64,000 nucleotides of DNA from Acinetobacter pittii (GCF_034064985.1 NZ_CP139249.1:1116001-1180000); one strand, 5' to 3'; positions 9,003-17,721 are shown, counted from the stretch's first letter. The notes: generated by a model from the letters alone, not told the origin. Program-made: numbers and translations.

Positions 9003-11099
9003 ATGGACACAATGCAAGCGAAATCTACGCTTCCCTCCAAGCTGGTCTGGAGCCTAGTGGCAATAATAGGTGCAATTTCTTTTGGGATGCTGGCACTCAG
9101 CCGTGGTGAACATGTCAATGCGGTTTGGCTTGTACTCGCTGCAGCATGTGTATATAGCATCGCATATCGATTTTATAGTCTATTTATTGCAACTAAAGTA
9201 TTTGAATTAAACCCAAGACGTTTAACCCCAGCACATCGTTTAGCCGATGGTCTGGATTATGTACCCACCAATAAATATGTGCTTTTCGGTCACCACTTTG
9301 CTGCAATTGCAGGAGCGGGGCCATTAGTCGGACCAATTTTGGCTGCACAAATGGGCTTTTTACCAGGAACGATCTGGTTATTGGTCGGTGTGGTTTTGGC
9401 GGGTGCGGTACAAGACTTTTTAGTTTTATTTATTTCAACGCGTCGAGACGGTCGATCGCTTGGTGAAATGGCAAAACAAGAACTCGGTTCTTTTGCCGGT
9501 ATTGTGGTCATGCTCGGTGCGCTTGGGGTAATGATTATTATCCTTGCAGTACTGGCTTTAGTTGTGGTGAAAGCACTTGCCCATAGTCCATGGGGTGTTT
9601 TTAGTATTGCAGCGACGATTCCAATTGCATTATTTATGGGCGTTTACATGCGTTTTATTCGCCCGGGACGTATTGCCGAAGTTTCTATTATTGGCTTCGT
9701 CTTAATGATGCTTGCCATTGTGTATGGCGGACATGTTGCAGCAGATCCTTATTGGGGTGAATTTTTCACTTTAACAGGTACACAGCTTACATGGTGCTTA
9801 ATCATCTATGGATTTATTGCCTCAGTTTTACCTGTCTGGTTATTGTTAGCACCACGTGATTATCTATCAACGTTCCTTAAAATTGGTGTCATTTTAGGTT
9901 TAGCAATCGGTATTGTGATTGCATTACCTGAATTGAAAATGCCAGCAGTGACTCATTTTATTGACGGTACTGGCCCTGTATTCTCAGGTAGCTTATTTCC
10001 ATTTCTATTTATTACCATTGCCTGTGGTGCTATTTCTGGTTTCCACGCACTTGTATCAAGTGGTACAACACCAAAACTCGTGAATAATGAAGCTGATATT
10101 CGTGTGATTGGTTATGGCGGCATGCTCATGGAATCTTTCGTCGGTATTATGGCGATGATCTGTGCAACTGTCTTAGACCCGGGGGTGTACTTTGCGATTA
10201 ATGCTCCTGCGGCTGTGCTTGGTACAACTGTAGAATCTGCGGCAGAAGCTGTGCGCAATTTAGGCTTTGTTGTTACGCCTGAAATGCTGACTTTATTGGC
10301 TCAAGAAGTGGGTGAAAGCTCAATTCTTTCACGTACGGGTGGTGCACCTACATTTGCGATTGGTATGGCACATATCATTTCGGAAATTTTTAATAGCCGT
10401 GAAATGATGGCGTTCTGGTACCACTTTGCGATTTTATTTGAAGCATTATTCATTTTAACTGCTGTAGATGCGGGTACTCGTGCTTGTCGTTTCATGGTGC
10501 AAGACACGGTTGGTATTGTTATTCCTGCGGTTAAAGCATCAGGTTCATTCTTCGGTAACTTAGTCGGTACAGCTGTTGCGGTAGGTGGATGGGGCTTCTT
10601 CGTCTATCAAGGTGTGATTGATCCTCTCGGTGGTGTTAACTCCTTATGGCCTTTATTTGGTGTGGGTAACCAAATGTTGGCTTCGATGGCGCTCATTTTG
10701 GGTACAGTCATTTTGTTTAAAATGAAAAAAGAAAAATATGTATGGGTGACCATCATCCCAACAATTTTCTTATTCGTGACTTGTATGACTGCGGGATGGC
10801 AAAAGATTTTCCACGAAAATCCAAAGATTGGTTTCTTGGCTCAAGCGAATAAATTTTCAGATGCGATTGCTCGTGGTGAAATTCTTAAACCAGCCAAAAC
10901 TATTGCTGAGATGCAAAACATTGTGATGTCAAATCAAATTAATGCTGCGCTTTGTGGCTTCTTTATGATTGTTTCGATTGTCATGATTATTGCTTCAATT
11001 GGTATTGTGCGCCGTGCTTTAGCAAGTCCTAAACCGACTGTAAACGAAGCGCCAGCTGTATATGCCGATCCGGAAGTGGTCACCCCACGAGGAGAGTAA
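9003..11099 (+). CDS. cstA: CstA family carbon-starvation / pyruvate transporter
   Basis: A 698-residue inner-membrane protein with many hydrophobic helices. Family hallmarks are a Gly-His-His-Phe-Ala-Ala-Ile-Ala-Gly-Ala-Gly-Pro stretch near residue 95, an internal Ser-Gly-Phe-His-Ala-Leu-Val-Ser-Ser-Gly-Thr motif near residue 345, and a C-terminal Trp-Pro-Leu-Phe-Gly motif near residue 548. CstA and BtsT of E. coli are pyruvate (and possibly peptide) transporters induced on nutrient limitation. The TAA stop overlaps the ATG of the next gene by one base, as in the cstA-ybdD pair of enterics. Confidence 0.93.
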   Translation: MDTMQAKSTLPSKLVWSLVAIIGAISFGMLALSRGEHVNAVWLVLAAACVYSIAYRFYSLFIATKVFELNPRRLTPAHRLADGLDYVPTNKYVLFGHHFAAIAGAGPLVGPILAAQMGFLPGTIWLLVGVVLAGAVQDFLVLFISTRRDGRSLGEMAKQELGSFAGIVVMLGALGVMIIILAVLALVVVKALAHSPWGVFSIAATIPIALFMGVYMRFIRPGRIAEVSIIGFVLMMLAIVYGGHVAADPYWGEFFTLTGTQLTWCLIIYGFIASVLPVWLLLAPRDYLSTFLKIGVILGLAIGIVIALPELKMPAVTHFIDGTGPVFSGSLFPFLFITIACGAISGFHALVSSGTTPKLVNNEADIRVIGYGGMLMESFVGIMAMICATVLDPGVYFAINAPAAVLGTTVESAAEAVRNLGFVVTPEMLTLLAQEVGESSILSRTGGAPTFAIGMAHIISEIFNSREMMAFWYHFAILFEALFILTAVDAGTRACRFMVQDTVGIVIPAVKASGSFFGNLVGTAVAVGGWGFFVYQGVIDPLGGVNSLWPLFGVGNQMLASMALILGTVILFKMKKEKYVWVTIIPTIFLFVTCMTAGWQKIFHENPKIGFLAQANKFSDAIARGEILKPAKTIAEMQNIVMSNQINAALCGFFMIVSIVMIIASIGIVRRALASPKPTVNEAPAVYADPEVVTPRGE

Positions 11100-11404
11100 T
11101 GATGAATTTTAAATTTGCAAAAAATGGAACTGTCATTATTGCGAAAATCATCAAAATGACGGTGCTCTCGCAAAAAGAGCTACTACTTTCGCCAAAGAAC
11201 TGGTCGCGTATTGCAACTTTGTGGCAGCGTTTGCAGCAAAGCTTTCGACTGATGGTGGGGGTTCCAGACTATCAAACTTATCTGGAACATATGAAAGCGC
11301 ATCATCCTGATTTAACACCAATGGATGCGACGACTTTCTATCGTCATTGTGTTGATTCGAGATATCCATCGGCAGGTGGGAATTTAAAGAAATGCCCTTG
11401 TTAA
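11099..11404 (+). CDS. YbdD/YjiX family small protein
   Basis: The C-terminal two-thirds carry the family core: Met-Val-Gly-Val-Pro-Asp-Tyr, a Tyr-Leu-Glu-His-Met-Lys segment, a Pro-Met-Asp-Ala-Thr-Thr-Phe segment, and a Cys-rich end. E. coli YbdD is about 65 residues. This 101-residue form has an N-terminal extension of about 35. The ATG at 11099 overlaps the cstA stop with a GGAG Shine-Dalgarno just upstream, so coupled translation is likely. Family members accompany CstA-type carriers and are thought to assist them; the mechanism is not established. Confidence 0.85.
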   Translation: MMNFKFAKNGTVIIAKIIKMTVLSQKELLLSPKNWSRIATLWQRLQQSFRLMVGVPDYQTYLEHMKAHHPDLTPMDATTFYRHCVDSRYPSAGGNLKKCPC

Positions 11405-11428
11405 GTTGAGATTAATAGTCAGCTAAAG

Positions 11429-11465
11429 AAACGGTATGTGGTTAAACCATGTACCGTTTTTCTTT
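11429..11465 (+). terminator. Terminator after cstA-ybdD
   Basis: ACGGTA (11431-11436) pairs with TACCGT (11452-11457) around an inner TGGTT/AACCA stem and is followed by T-rich sequence. Confidence 0.85.
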
Positions 11466-11571
11466 TTTGGAAAATGAAAAAGAGTTTGCTTAAAGTCTGC
11501 TCACTTGTATTTTTTTAGATGGCAAATCACTTGTTTTGCTTTTGAAAAATGAATATTATGCTTTCCATTCT

Positions 11572-11648
11572 AGGTGTATAGCTCAGTTGGTTAGAGCGCT
11601 ACGTTGACATCGTAGAGGTCTCCAGTTCGAGTCTGGATATACCTACCA
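11572..11648 (+). tRNA. tRNA-Val (anticodon GAC)
   Basis: A full cloverleaf can be drawn. The acceptor AGGTGTA (11572-11578) pairs with TATACCT (11638-11644). The D arm is GCTC/GAGC. The anticodon stem CTACG/CGTAG holds the loop TTGACAT with GAC at 11606-11608. The T arm is TCCAG/CTGGA. The 3' CCA (11646-11648) is encoded. Confidence 0.97.
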
Positions 11649-11691
11649 AGACATTAAAGTCATATAAACTCGAATAGCTTTACATGACTTG

Positions 11692-11726
11692 AAAAGCCCT
11701 AAACTATAATGGATTAGGGCTTTTTT
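11692..11726 (+). terminator. Terminator after tRNA-Val
   Basis: AAAAGCCCTAA (11692-11702) pairs with TTAGGGCTTTT (11714-11724), with T run to 11726. Confidence 0.9.
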
Positions 11727-11921
11727 ATTGGCTTCCATAAAACGGTTCGGAATATAGGAGCGATAAATAGAATCCTATAAATTTACTAAAACATTCCTAC
11801 TTCAAAAAATCATATACCTCTAAAAATCCCCCCTTTATAAACCCCACTTAAACAATAACTATCTTATTATTTATCCTTACTTTTTAATGATCTAATTTAA
11901 AACAAATGTCATTTTGTGTGC
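11727..11921. other. AT-rich spacer without a recognised gene
   Basis: Part of the gene-free stretch between tRNA-Val and the small ORF at 12020. I see no convincing reading frame, integrase fragment or duplicated tRNA 3' end here. Composition is strongly AT-rich with C runs and changes abruptly to GC-rich at the structured element that follows. Confidence 0.5.
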
Positions 11922-11950
11922 TTGACTGCTAAAGGGCAGAGCACTATCCT
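11922..11950 (+). promoter_or_regulatory. Sigma-70 promoter for the structured RNA
   Basis: TTGACT (11922-11927), a 17-base spacer, and TATCCT (11945-11950). The predicted start, near 11957, coincides with the first strand of the large hairpin. Confidence 0.65.
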
Positions 11951-11956
11951 TTGCCT

Positions 11957-12091
11957 GCTGGCCGACATTGCCAGTCGGTTTTAGCAGACCGTTCCGAAAA
12001 GCATTAAAAGTTAATTCTTTTAGTGACGAACCCTCGTGCCCCCTCTACGGTGGAACGGGAGGGGGACACCTTCGGGTGTGCTGGGTTTTTT
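11957..12091 (+). ncRNA. Candidate structured small RNA, possibly phage-derived (C4-like)
   Basis: Directly downstream of a good promoter are three stems. CTGCT and CCGAC (11955-11966) pair with GTCGG and AGCAG (11974-11987). CCCCCTC pairs with GAGGGGG around 12040-12065. ACACC (12066-12070) pairs with GGTGT (12075-12079) through a TTCG tetraloop. Six T follow at 12086-12091. CCGTTCC (11989-11995) is exactly complementary to GGAACGG (12052-12058), so a tertiary pairing or alternative fold is possible. A family of abundant sRNAs resembling phage P1 C4 antisense RNA has been described in A. baumannii; that this is a member is inference and was not aligned. The six T are not directly adjacent to the last stem, so the exact 3' end is uncertain. 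Confidence 0.5.
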
Positions 12092-12289
12092 CGGCCAGTC
12101 TGCTAACCCCCTTTCGTTCTGCCACCATAATTCTATAAATGTCTGGCAGAACTCCCAATAAAAAGGAGTTGGCTTTGCATATTCATTATTTCTTGGCAGC
12201 CTTTGCCAAAACCTATAACGACACAACTTAAAATTTAAAGCAGCTTGATGACCTTTAGGGTTTTCAGGCTTTAAGTCATTACGGCTCAA
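12020..12289 (-). CDS. Small uncharacterised ORF opposite the structured RNA
   Basis: An 89-residue frame, basic and rich in Trp, Phe, Pro and Arg, that I cannot assign to a family. It begins with TTG at 12289, with no clear Shine-Dalgarno sequence. The first 60 or so codons look protein-like (aromatic clusters such as Phe-Tyr-Trp-Glu-Phe-Cys). The last 25 or so codons are the complement of the GC-rich hairpins of the candidate RNA. It could be a real phage-remnant gene, the antisense target of the RNA, or a spurious frame created by it. Its base composition differs from the surrounding AT-rich spacer. Confidence 0.35.
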   Translation of the reverse strand: MSRNDLKPENPKGHQAALNFKLCRYRFWQRLPRNNEYAKPTPFYWEFCQTFIELWWQNERGLADWPKKPSTPEGVPLPFHRRGGTRVRH

Positions 12290-12413
12290 AAAACTTGCAT
12301 TAACTATAAAACTTGAGATGTGCCAAGCACAGTCTTTACGGCTTTGCTATGCCTTTTTTTCTCCCAAAAAAGTATCTCGTTTAGAAACAACAAAAATTTA
12401 TAACGGTAAAAAT

Positions 12414-12968
12414 ATGCCAAATTTAGTTCTCTCAACACGTGCTATTCAAATCATTAATACATCAATTCATTTGTTTCACCATCACGGATTTCACACAGTG
12501 GGCATCGACCGAATCGTGAAAGAGTCTCACACTCCAAAAGCAACTTTTTATAACTACTTTCATTCTAAAGAGCGATTTATAGAAATCTGTTTGATCGTGC
12601 AAAAAGAACGCTTAAAAGAAAAAGTAGTCTCAATTGTTGAGTACGATCAAAGTACAAACGTGAAAGATAAACTTAAGAAACTTTATTTCTTACATAGCGA
12701 TGTAGAAGGGCCATACTATTTATTATTTAAAGCAATTTTTGAAACCAAACTGACCTATCCAAAAGCCTATATCACCGCAGTGAGATATAGAACGTGGCTC
12801 ATCAATGAAATTTATAGTCAGCTTAGAACACTCAGAAATGATGCAACCTTTCAGGATGCCAAATTATTTTTATATATGATTGAAGGCGCAATTATTCAGC
12901 TTTTAAGTTCGGATGTGGCAATTGAGCGGGAAAAGGTGTTGGATTGTTTTTTGGTGGGGTTGGTTTAA
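12414..12968 (+). CDS. TetR/AcrR family transcriptional regulator
   Basis: A 184-residue repressor-like protein. The N-terminal helix-turn-helix spans about residues 15-52 and includes a Gly-Ile-Asp-Arg-Ile-Val segment followed by Ala-Thr-Phe-Tyr-Asn-Tyr-Phe, the typical TetR recognition helix and cap. The C-terminal ligand-binding half is not assignable to a ligand. The frame extends upstream to 12318, but I chose ATG 12414: the earlier 32 codons lie in what looks like repeated extragenic sequence and would put an atypical basic tail before the HTH. No divergent target gene is obvious. Confidence 0.85.
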   Translation: MPNLVLSTRAIQIINTSIHLFHHHGFHTVGIDRIVKESHTPKATFYNYFHSKERFIEICLIVQKERLKEKVVSIVEYDQSTNVKDKLKKLYFLHSDVEGPYYLLFKAIFETKLTYPKAYITAVRYRTWLINEIYSQLRTLRNDATFQDAKLFLYMIEGAIIQLLSSDVAIEREKVLDCFLVGLV

Positions 12969-12996
12969 TGCAAATTTTATTTATCAAAAAAAAAAC

Positions 12997-13023
12997 TTGT
13001 TTATTAAACATGACTCATATAAT
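12997..13023 (+). promoter_or_regulatory. Promoter for the small membrane protein gene
   Basis: TATAAT at 13018-13023 with a TTGTTT-like -35 at 12997-13002 (15-base spacer). Transcription would begin near 13030, downstream of the ATG at 13026, which argues for the internal start at 13074. Confidence 0.55.
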
Positions 13024-13073
13024 AAATGGGAACACAACAAGCATCTCTACCGCTTGATCTAGGAGGTCATTAT

Positions 13074-13319
13074 TTGAAGTTATTTATTGTTATATTTATT
13101 GCAATTTTTTCTAGTATTGGACTCATTTGTTTAATTGCGCTACTCAGAAATTTAAAAAATTATTCACCATCTGGTGAGCATGATCATTCATCTGCTTCAA
13201 CACATCATTTTCACGATAATAGTCCGAGTCATCATCATAGCTCTAGTTATTCAAATGACTGTTCATCATCATCTTCAGATTCAGGAGGATGTGATGGCGG
13301 CGGTGGCGGAGGAGATTAA
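13074..13319 (+). CDS. Small membrane protein with His/Ser-rich and Gly-rich tail
   Basis: An 81-residue protein of unknown function. One hydrophobic segment (about residues 2-24) is followed by a tail with several His residues, long Ser runs, two Cys, and a terminal run of six Gly before Asp. I chose the TTG at 13074 because a perfect AGGAGG (13061-13066) sits seven bases upstream. An in-frame ATG at 13026 would give 97 residues but lacks a Shine-Dalgarno and overlaps the predicted promoter. The His/Cys content may indicate metal binding; that is speculation. A terminator follows at once, so the gene is monocistronic. Confidence 0.7.
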   Translation: MKLFIVIFIAIFSSIGLICLIALLRNLKNYSPSGEHDHSSASTHHFHDNSPSHHHSSSYSNDCSSSSSDSGGCDGGGGGGD

Positions 13320-13320
13320 A

Positions 13321-13349
13321 AAAAGCCCTTTTATGCAAAGGGCTTTTTT
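13321..13349. terminator. Bidirectional terminator
   Basis: AAAAGCCCTTT (13321-13331) pairs with AAAGGGCTTTT (13337-13347). It serves the small membrane protein gene (+) and the pirin gene (-). Confidence 0.93.
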
Positions 13350-13354
13350 ATGAT

Positions 13355-14041
13355 TTAAGGTAAATCGAACCAGATAAATTGACTGTCTTCAGTTGCATGG
13401 ATTGTCGCTTTATCTTCAAAAACTAAAGCATCGCCTGCTTTAACTTCTTGATCGCCAATGCGGACTACACCTGAAATCACGTGCACATAGTTCACTTTTT
13501 TAACCGTATCAACAGTTAACTCATGTCCTTTTTCCAATACAGCAGATTTTACTTCTGCATTTTGGCGAATATGCATTGGTGCATTTGCATCAGGACCTGC
13601 AATTAAATGCCATTTGTTTGGATCTTTACGCGGGTCAAGATTAATTTGCTGGTAATTTGGCTCTGCATCTCTTTCATCAGGAATAATCCAGATTTGTAGT
13701 AAATGTACAGGCGTATCAGTGTTGTTGATTTCACTGTGGGCCACACCTGTGCCGGCACTCATGAGTTGCCATTCACCCGCTTTAATCTGGCCTTCATTTC
13801 CCATGGTGTCACGATGTGAAATTGCACCATCTAGCACACAGGTTAAGATTTCCATGTTGTCATGGGAGTGCGTACCAAAACCATTATGCGCATCAATCTG
13901 GTCGTCATTAATTACACGTAGAGCGCTTACACCCATATATTTAGGGTCATACCAACTACCAAATGAAAAGCTATGATAAGACTCTAACCAGCCTGCTTTT
14001 ACATGACCTCGATCTTCACTACGATGTAGATAAGCATTCAT
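13355..14041 (-). CDS. Pirin family protein (YhaK-like bicupin)
   Basis: A 228-residue cupin protein. The metal ligands of the pirin/YhaK family are present as His58, His60, His102 and Glu104. The conserved N-terminal Ser-Phe-Ser-Phe-Gly-Ser-Trp-Tyr-Asp-Pro segment lies at 24-33. Members include quercetin 2,3-dioxygenases and redox-responsive proteins of unsettled function, so the substrate is open. It is transcribed convergently with the upstream small protein gene and stands alone. Confidence 0.92.
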   Translation of the reverse strand: MNAYLHRSEDRGHVKAGWLESYHSFSFGSWYDPKYMGVSALRVINDDQIDAHNGFGTHSHDNMEILTCVLDGAISHRDTMGNEGQIKAGEWQLMSAGTGVAHSEINNTDTPVHLLQIWIIPDERDAEPNYQQINLDPRKDPNKWHLIAGPDANAPMHIRQNAEVKSAVLEKGHELTVDTVKKVNYVHVISGVVRIGDQEVKAGDALVFEDKATIHATEDSQFIWFDLP

Positions 14042-14187
14042 GATCTAATCTCCCAAATTTTTATTTATCTCTTGAGAAATATCTTAATGTTCTATAGAGG
14101 CTAGAAAAATAGGCTAACTGCAACATGTCGTTGCATAATTGATATGGTTGTAAAGTTTTTTATGGATCAATGAATTTTCTAGAATAA

Positions 14188-14215
14188 AAAAACCTGCCAT
14201 GCAGGCAGGTTTTTA
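14188..14215. terminator. Terminator after the L,D-transpeptidase gene
   Basis: AACCTGCC (14191-14198) pairs with GGCAGGTT (14204-14211), flanked by A and T tracts. The main user is the minus-strand gene ending at 14229. Confidence 0.9.
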
Positions 14216-14228
14216 ATAGAACTATTAA

Positions 14229-15476
14229 TTACTCAAGGAATTTAACAGTTACGCCAGAACGTACTTTATTTCCTAAATCGTTTGCATCCCAGTTCGTTAA
14301 ACGGATACAACCGTGTGAAGCTGTTTTAGAAATTAAAGACGGGTTTGGTGTTCCGTGAATACCAAAAGATTTTTTACTTAAACCAATCCAGATATTACCT
14401 ACAGGAGCATTTGGACCTGGTGGTAAAGAAAGCGGTTTTAAGTTTTTACCTTGTACGAAGTTAGAAGGTGAGTAGCTATACCATGGGTTACGAGCTACAC
14501 CAACTACCTTGTAAGTACCGGTCGGAGAAGGCGTATCAGTACTGCCAATTGTTGCAGGAAATGATGCAATCATTTGGTTACGGCTGTTGAAGAGGTACAG
14601 TTGTTTTGCACCCTTATGCGCAATAATCAAATGAATGTCTTCTGGTAAATCATTGCGTACGTTTGGAACAATGATTTTTTCACCCGCTTTTTTGAATGTC
14701 GCAGTTGGGTTAATTTTCTTTAAGAAAGCTTCATCAATGTGAAACTTCTCACCCAACATTTCGCTAACACGTGTGTAGTACAAACCTTTCATTTTGGCTT
14801 GTAATGCGTAGTCAGAAGGAATCGACTCAGCATATGGACCTTTTAAGTCAGCATCAGAAATCGTGTATTCAATAAATGCTGGCTTGGTTTGTTTAGCAAC
14901 TAACGCATCCCAAGTTTCTTTAGTGAGTTCACCAGTAGGTGACAAACCATTCATTTGTTGGAATGAAGAAATTGCTTTTAAAGTGTTTTTACCGCTCATG
15001 CCGTCAATTGCACCTGGTGATGCATGTGCATTATTTAGCATAACGTGAGCACGTGCATAAACTGGAAGCTGGCCTTTACCAATATTTTCAGACCATTCCG
15101 CCGAGTTTAAGCTATCTAAAGTCCATGATGCAGCGGTTGTCGCAGTAGCCGTAGACGCAGCAGTGGTTTTAGCAACAGCTGGAGTCGACGCCGCGATGCC
15201 TGATTCAGCATTTGGGTCTTCAGTTTTCTGTAAATTTTGTAATGTTGTTGACGCTCGATTTAGGTCATTTTGTTCTTGAGCGGTAATTTGTGTCGGAGCT
15301 TGAGCTTGTACAGTTGAAGCTGCTTCTACTGCTAAAGGATCAATCGGATCTTCTACAGGAGCTGATACCTTTTTAGGGTTCAGGGGTTGCTCAGTTGTTG
15401 AAGCAGCAAAAGCAACATTAGCAATAATACAACTTAAACTCATAGCGAGTAATGAGCGAACAAACATGTAATTCAA
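14229..15476 (-). CDS. L,D-transpeptidase (YkuD domain), LdtJ-like
   Basis: A periplasmic enzyme, 415 residues. It has an N-terminal signal peptide (cleavage near Ala-Phe-Ala-Ala, residue 24) and a long Ala/Thr-rich low-complexity linker (about 25-125). A peptidoglycan-binding-like segment spans about 130-190. The C-terminal YkuD domain contains His-Gly-Thr near residue 374 and the catalytic Ser-His-Gly-Cys-Ile-Arg with Cys390. Such enzymes make 3-3 crosslinks or attach D-amino acids or lipoproteins to peptidoglycan. A. baumannii carries a periplasmic enzyme named LdtJ and a cytoplasmic ElsL; the signal peptide makes this the LdtJ type, by inference. Confidence 0.88.
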   Translation of the reverse strand: MNYMFVRSLLAMSLSCIIANVAFAASTTEQPLNPKKVSAPVEDPIDPLAVEAASTVQAQAPTQITAQEQNDLNRASTTLQNLQKTEDPNAESGIAASTPAVAKTTAASTATATTAASWTLDSLNSAEWSENIGKGQLPVYARAHVMLNNAHASPGAIDGMSGKNTLKAISSFQQMNGLSPTGELTKETWDALVAKQTKPAFIEYTISDADLKGPYAESIPSDYALQAKMKGLYYTRVSEMLGEKFHIDEAFLKKINPTATFKKAGEKIIVPNVRNDLPEDIHLIIAHKGAKQLYLFNSRNQMIASFPATIGSTDTPSPTGTYKVVGVARNPWYSYSPSNFVQGKNLKPLSLPPGPNAPVGNIWIGLSKKSFGIHGTPNPSLISKTASHGCIRLTNWDANDLGNKVRSGVTVKFLE

Positions 15477-15769
15477 CCTTAAGAATTTTCATATAAGCAA
15501 TAGGAAGATTGATTTGATCTCAAAGTGCATAAAACTACCAATAACTCATCTCTATGAGTCCAAGATTGGCAATTTAGTGATTAAAAGAATATCAATAAAC
15601 CCAATGTAACATGTTGCAAGTATTGCAGAAAAGCCCACTACTTGCAGTAGACTTTTGTGTAAATATGCATTTTTTAGTAGATTGACGCGTTTTTTGTGTG
15701 AAATTGAAATTATAAAATTCTCTATGTTTTTGATATGATGCTGCCACATAAAGAATATAGAGATTGGTA

Positions 15770-16843
15770 ATGACGACTTTGAAAAATGATCGTTTCCTAC
15801 GAGCTTTGTTACGCGAACCTGTAGATACCACACCGGTATGGATGATGCGTCAAGCGGGACGTTATTTGCCTGAATATCGTGAAACACGTTCAAAAGCAGG
15901 CGACTTTCTATCTCTATGTAAAAATACAGAATTTGCTTGTGAAGTAACTTTGCAGCCTTTACGCCGTTACGACTTAGACGCAGCGATTTTATTTTCAGAT
16001 ATTTTAACAATTCCTGATGCATTAGGTTTAGGGCTTTATTTTGAAACGGGTGAAGGCCCTAAGTTTCAAAAGACGGTTCGCACTGAACAAGATGTCGCGA
16101 ATTTACCCAAGTTAAATGCAAAATCAGACCTTGATTATGTGATGAATGCGGTAAGTACAATTCGTTCTGCTTTAGGTGGCCAAGTTCCACTGATTGGTTT
16201 CTCTGGTAGTCCTTGGACGCTTGCAACTTATATGGTTGAAGGTGGTTCAAGTAAAGAGTTCCGTTTCACCAAGCAGATGATGTATGCGCAGCCAGAAGTT
16301 TTGCATGCCTTACTTGATCATTTAGCAGATTCAGTCATTGATTATTTAAATGCTCAAATTGATGCAGGTGCTCAAGCCATCCAGATCTTTGATAGCTGGG
16401 GCGGGGCATTAGCATACCGTGAATATGTGGAATTCTCTTTAAACTACATGAATAAAATCATTGCAGGTTTACAGCGTGAGAAAGACGGCCGACGTATTCC
16501 TGTTATTGTGTTCACCAAAGGTGGTGGTCAATGGTTAGAACCAATGATTACCACTGGTGCGGATGCATTAGGTTTGGACTGGACTACTCCGCTCAATACA
16601 GCTCGAAATGTTGTCTCTGGACGCGTAGCGTTACAAGGCAATCTTGATCCTGCTGTTTTATATGGCTCGGCTGCTTCAATTGAAAAAGCAGTGAAAGCGA
16701 TGTTAGACGATGCCTACGCAAATGGTGAAAAAACAGGTTACGTTGCTAACTTAGGCCACGGTATTACCCAGTGGGTAGACCCTGCACAGCCAAAAATCTT
16801 TGTAGATACAGTACATGAGTATAGTGCTAAATATCTAGGATAG
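15770..16843 (+). CDS. hemE: Uroporphyrinogen decarboxylase
   Basis: Decarboxylates uroporphyrinogen III to coproporphyrinogen III in heme synthesis. The 357-residue length fits the family. The N-terminal [15 protein letters not shown] signature and the Gly-Phe-Ser-Gly-Ser-Pro-Trp-Thr segment are intact. I chose ATG 15770 over the in-frame TTG at 15764; an AGAG lies about eight bases upstream. The DUF817 gene follows after six bases. Confidence 0.97.
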   Translation: MTTLKNDRFLRALLREPVDTTPVWMMRQAGRYLPEYRETRSKAGDFLSLCKNTEFACEVTLQPLRRYDLDAAILFSDILTIPDALGLGLYFETGEGPKFQKTVRTEQDVANLPKLNAKSDLDYVMNAVSTIRSALGGQVPLIGFSGSPWTLATYMVEGGSSKEFRFTKQMMYAQPEVLHALLDHLADSVIDYLNAQIDAGAQAIQIFDSWGGALAYREYVEFSLNYMNKIIAGLQREKDGRRIPVIVFTKGGGQWLEPMITTGADALGLDWTTPLNTARNVVSGRVALQGNLDPAVLYGSAASIEKAVKAMLDDAYANGEKTGYVANLGHGITQWVDPAQPKIFVDTVHEYSAKYLG

Positions 16844-16849
16844 TTTTTT

Positions 16850-17644
16850 GTGCGCCATCTGATTTTACCCATTCATTTTATCGGCAAGGCTGTTTCGGCA
16901 GCCTTGTTTGGTATTCTGCTTTTAATTGCTTTTGCTTTAACAGCGCCGATGGGAAGCCATGAATATATGGGTTTTTATCGCTATGATTATTTACTTATCT
17001 ATGCATTGTTAATCCAGATCTGCTTACTTTATTTAAAGCTTGAATCATGGGCAGAAGCCAAAGTTATTGCTTTATTTCATGTTATGGCGATGGTCATGGA
17101 AATATTCTTAACACACCCTGCAATTGCATCATGGCAATATCCTCAGCCCGCCGTATTTAAAATCTTAACTGTGCCTTTATTTGCAGGCTTTATGTATTCG
17201 GCTGTGGGTAGTTTTTTTGCACGGTCAATCCGACTGTTTCAAGTTTCTTTTGAAAAGCTTCCTAGTTTTAGAAGTATGCTTTTATTGGCATTTTTCTCAT
17301 ATATAAACTTTATGAGTAAATTTTTTGTACCTGATATTCGCTATATTTTATTTGCGATCAGTATTTTTATTTTTTGGAAGACTAAGCTTTATTTTCAGCT
17401 CAATGAACATAAATTTAAAATCCCGATGTTACCTGTATTGTTTACACTCGCTTTTCTCATCTGGATTGCTGAAAATATTAGTACTTTTTATAAAATCTGG
17501 CTCTATCCAAGTCAGGTAGATGCTTGGCATATGGTAGGCTGGGGTAAACTTGGTTCATGGTATTTATTATTACTCTTAAGTTTAGTATTAGTGCTTAAAA
17601 TATTAGGTCATCGAGATAATCAAGGTGACTGGAATTTAAGATAA
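16850..17644 (+). CDS. DUF817 family integral membrane protein
   Basis: 264 residues, with about seven to nine hydrophobic helices and aromatic-rich loops. It resembles the DUF817 family of uncharacterised membrane proteins. It starts with GTG six bases after the hemE stop, with AGGA (16837-16840) correctly spaced, so it is very likely co-transcribed with hemE. No catalytic motif is recognised. Confidence 0.75.
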   Translation: MRHLILPIHFIGKAVSAALFGILLLIAFALTAPMGSHEYMGFYRYDYLLIYALLIQICLLYLKLESWAEAKVIALFHVMAMVMEIFLTHPAIASWQYPQPAVFKILTVPLFAGFMYSAVGSFFARSIRLFQVSFEKLPSFRSMLLLAFFSYINFMSKFFVPDIRYILFAISIFIFWKTKLYFQLNEHKFKIPMLPVLFTLAFLIWIAENISTFYKIWLYPSQVDAWHMVGWGKLGSWYLLLLLSLVLVLKILGHRDNQGDWNLR

Positions 17645-17721
17645 ATTTTTCTTTTGCACTTTTTATCATATTGTTTATTTTTTAATTGCTAATTCACAGC
17701 CTTCTCGTTATCTTTAATAGC

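Noticed and set aside
11649..12413. Integrated genomic island with attachment sites at tRNA-Val
   Set aside because: No integrase and no duplicated tRNA 3' end were found downstream; only the small RNA/ORF patch looks foreign.
15552..16022. 156-codon minus-strand frame at the hemE start
   Set aside because: Antisense to the highly conserved hemE N-terminus and its upstream region, no family resemblance, no promoter context.
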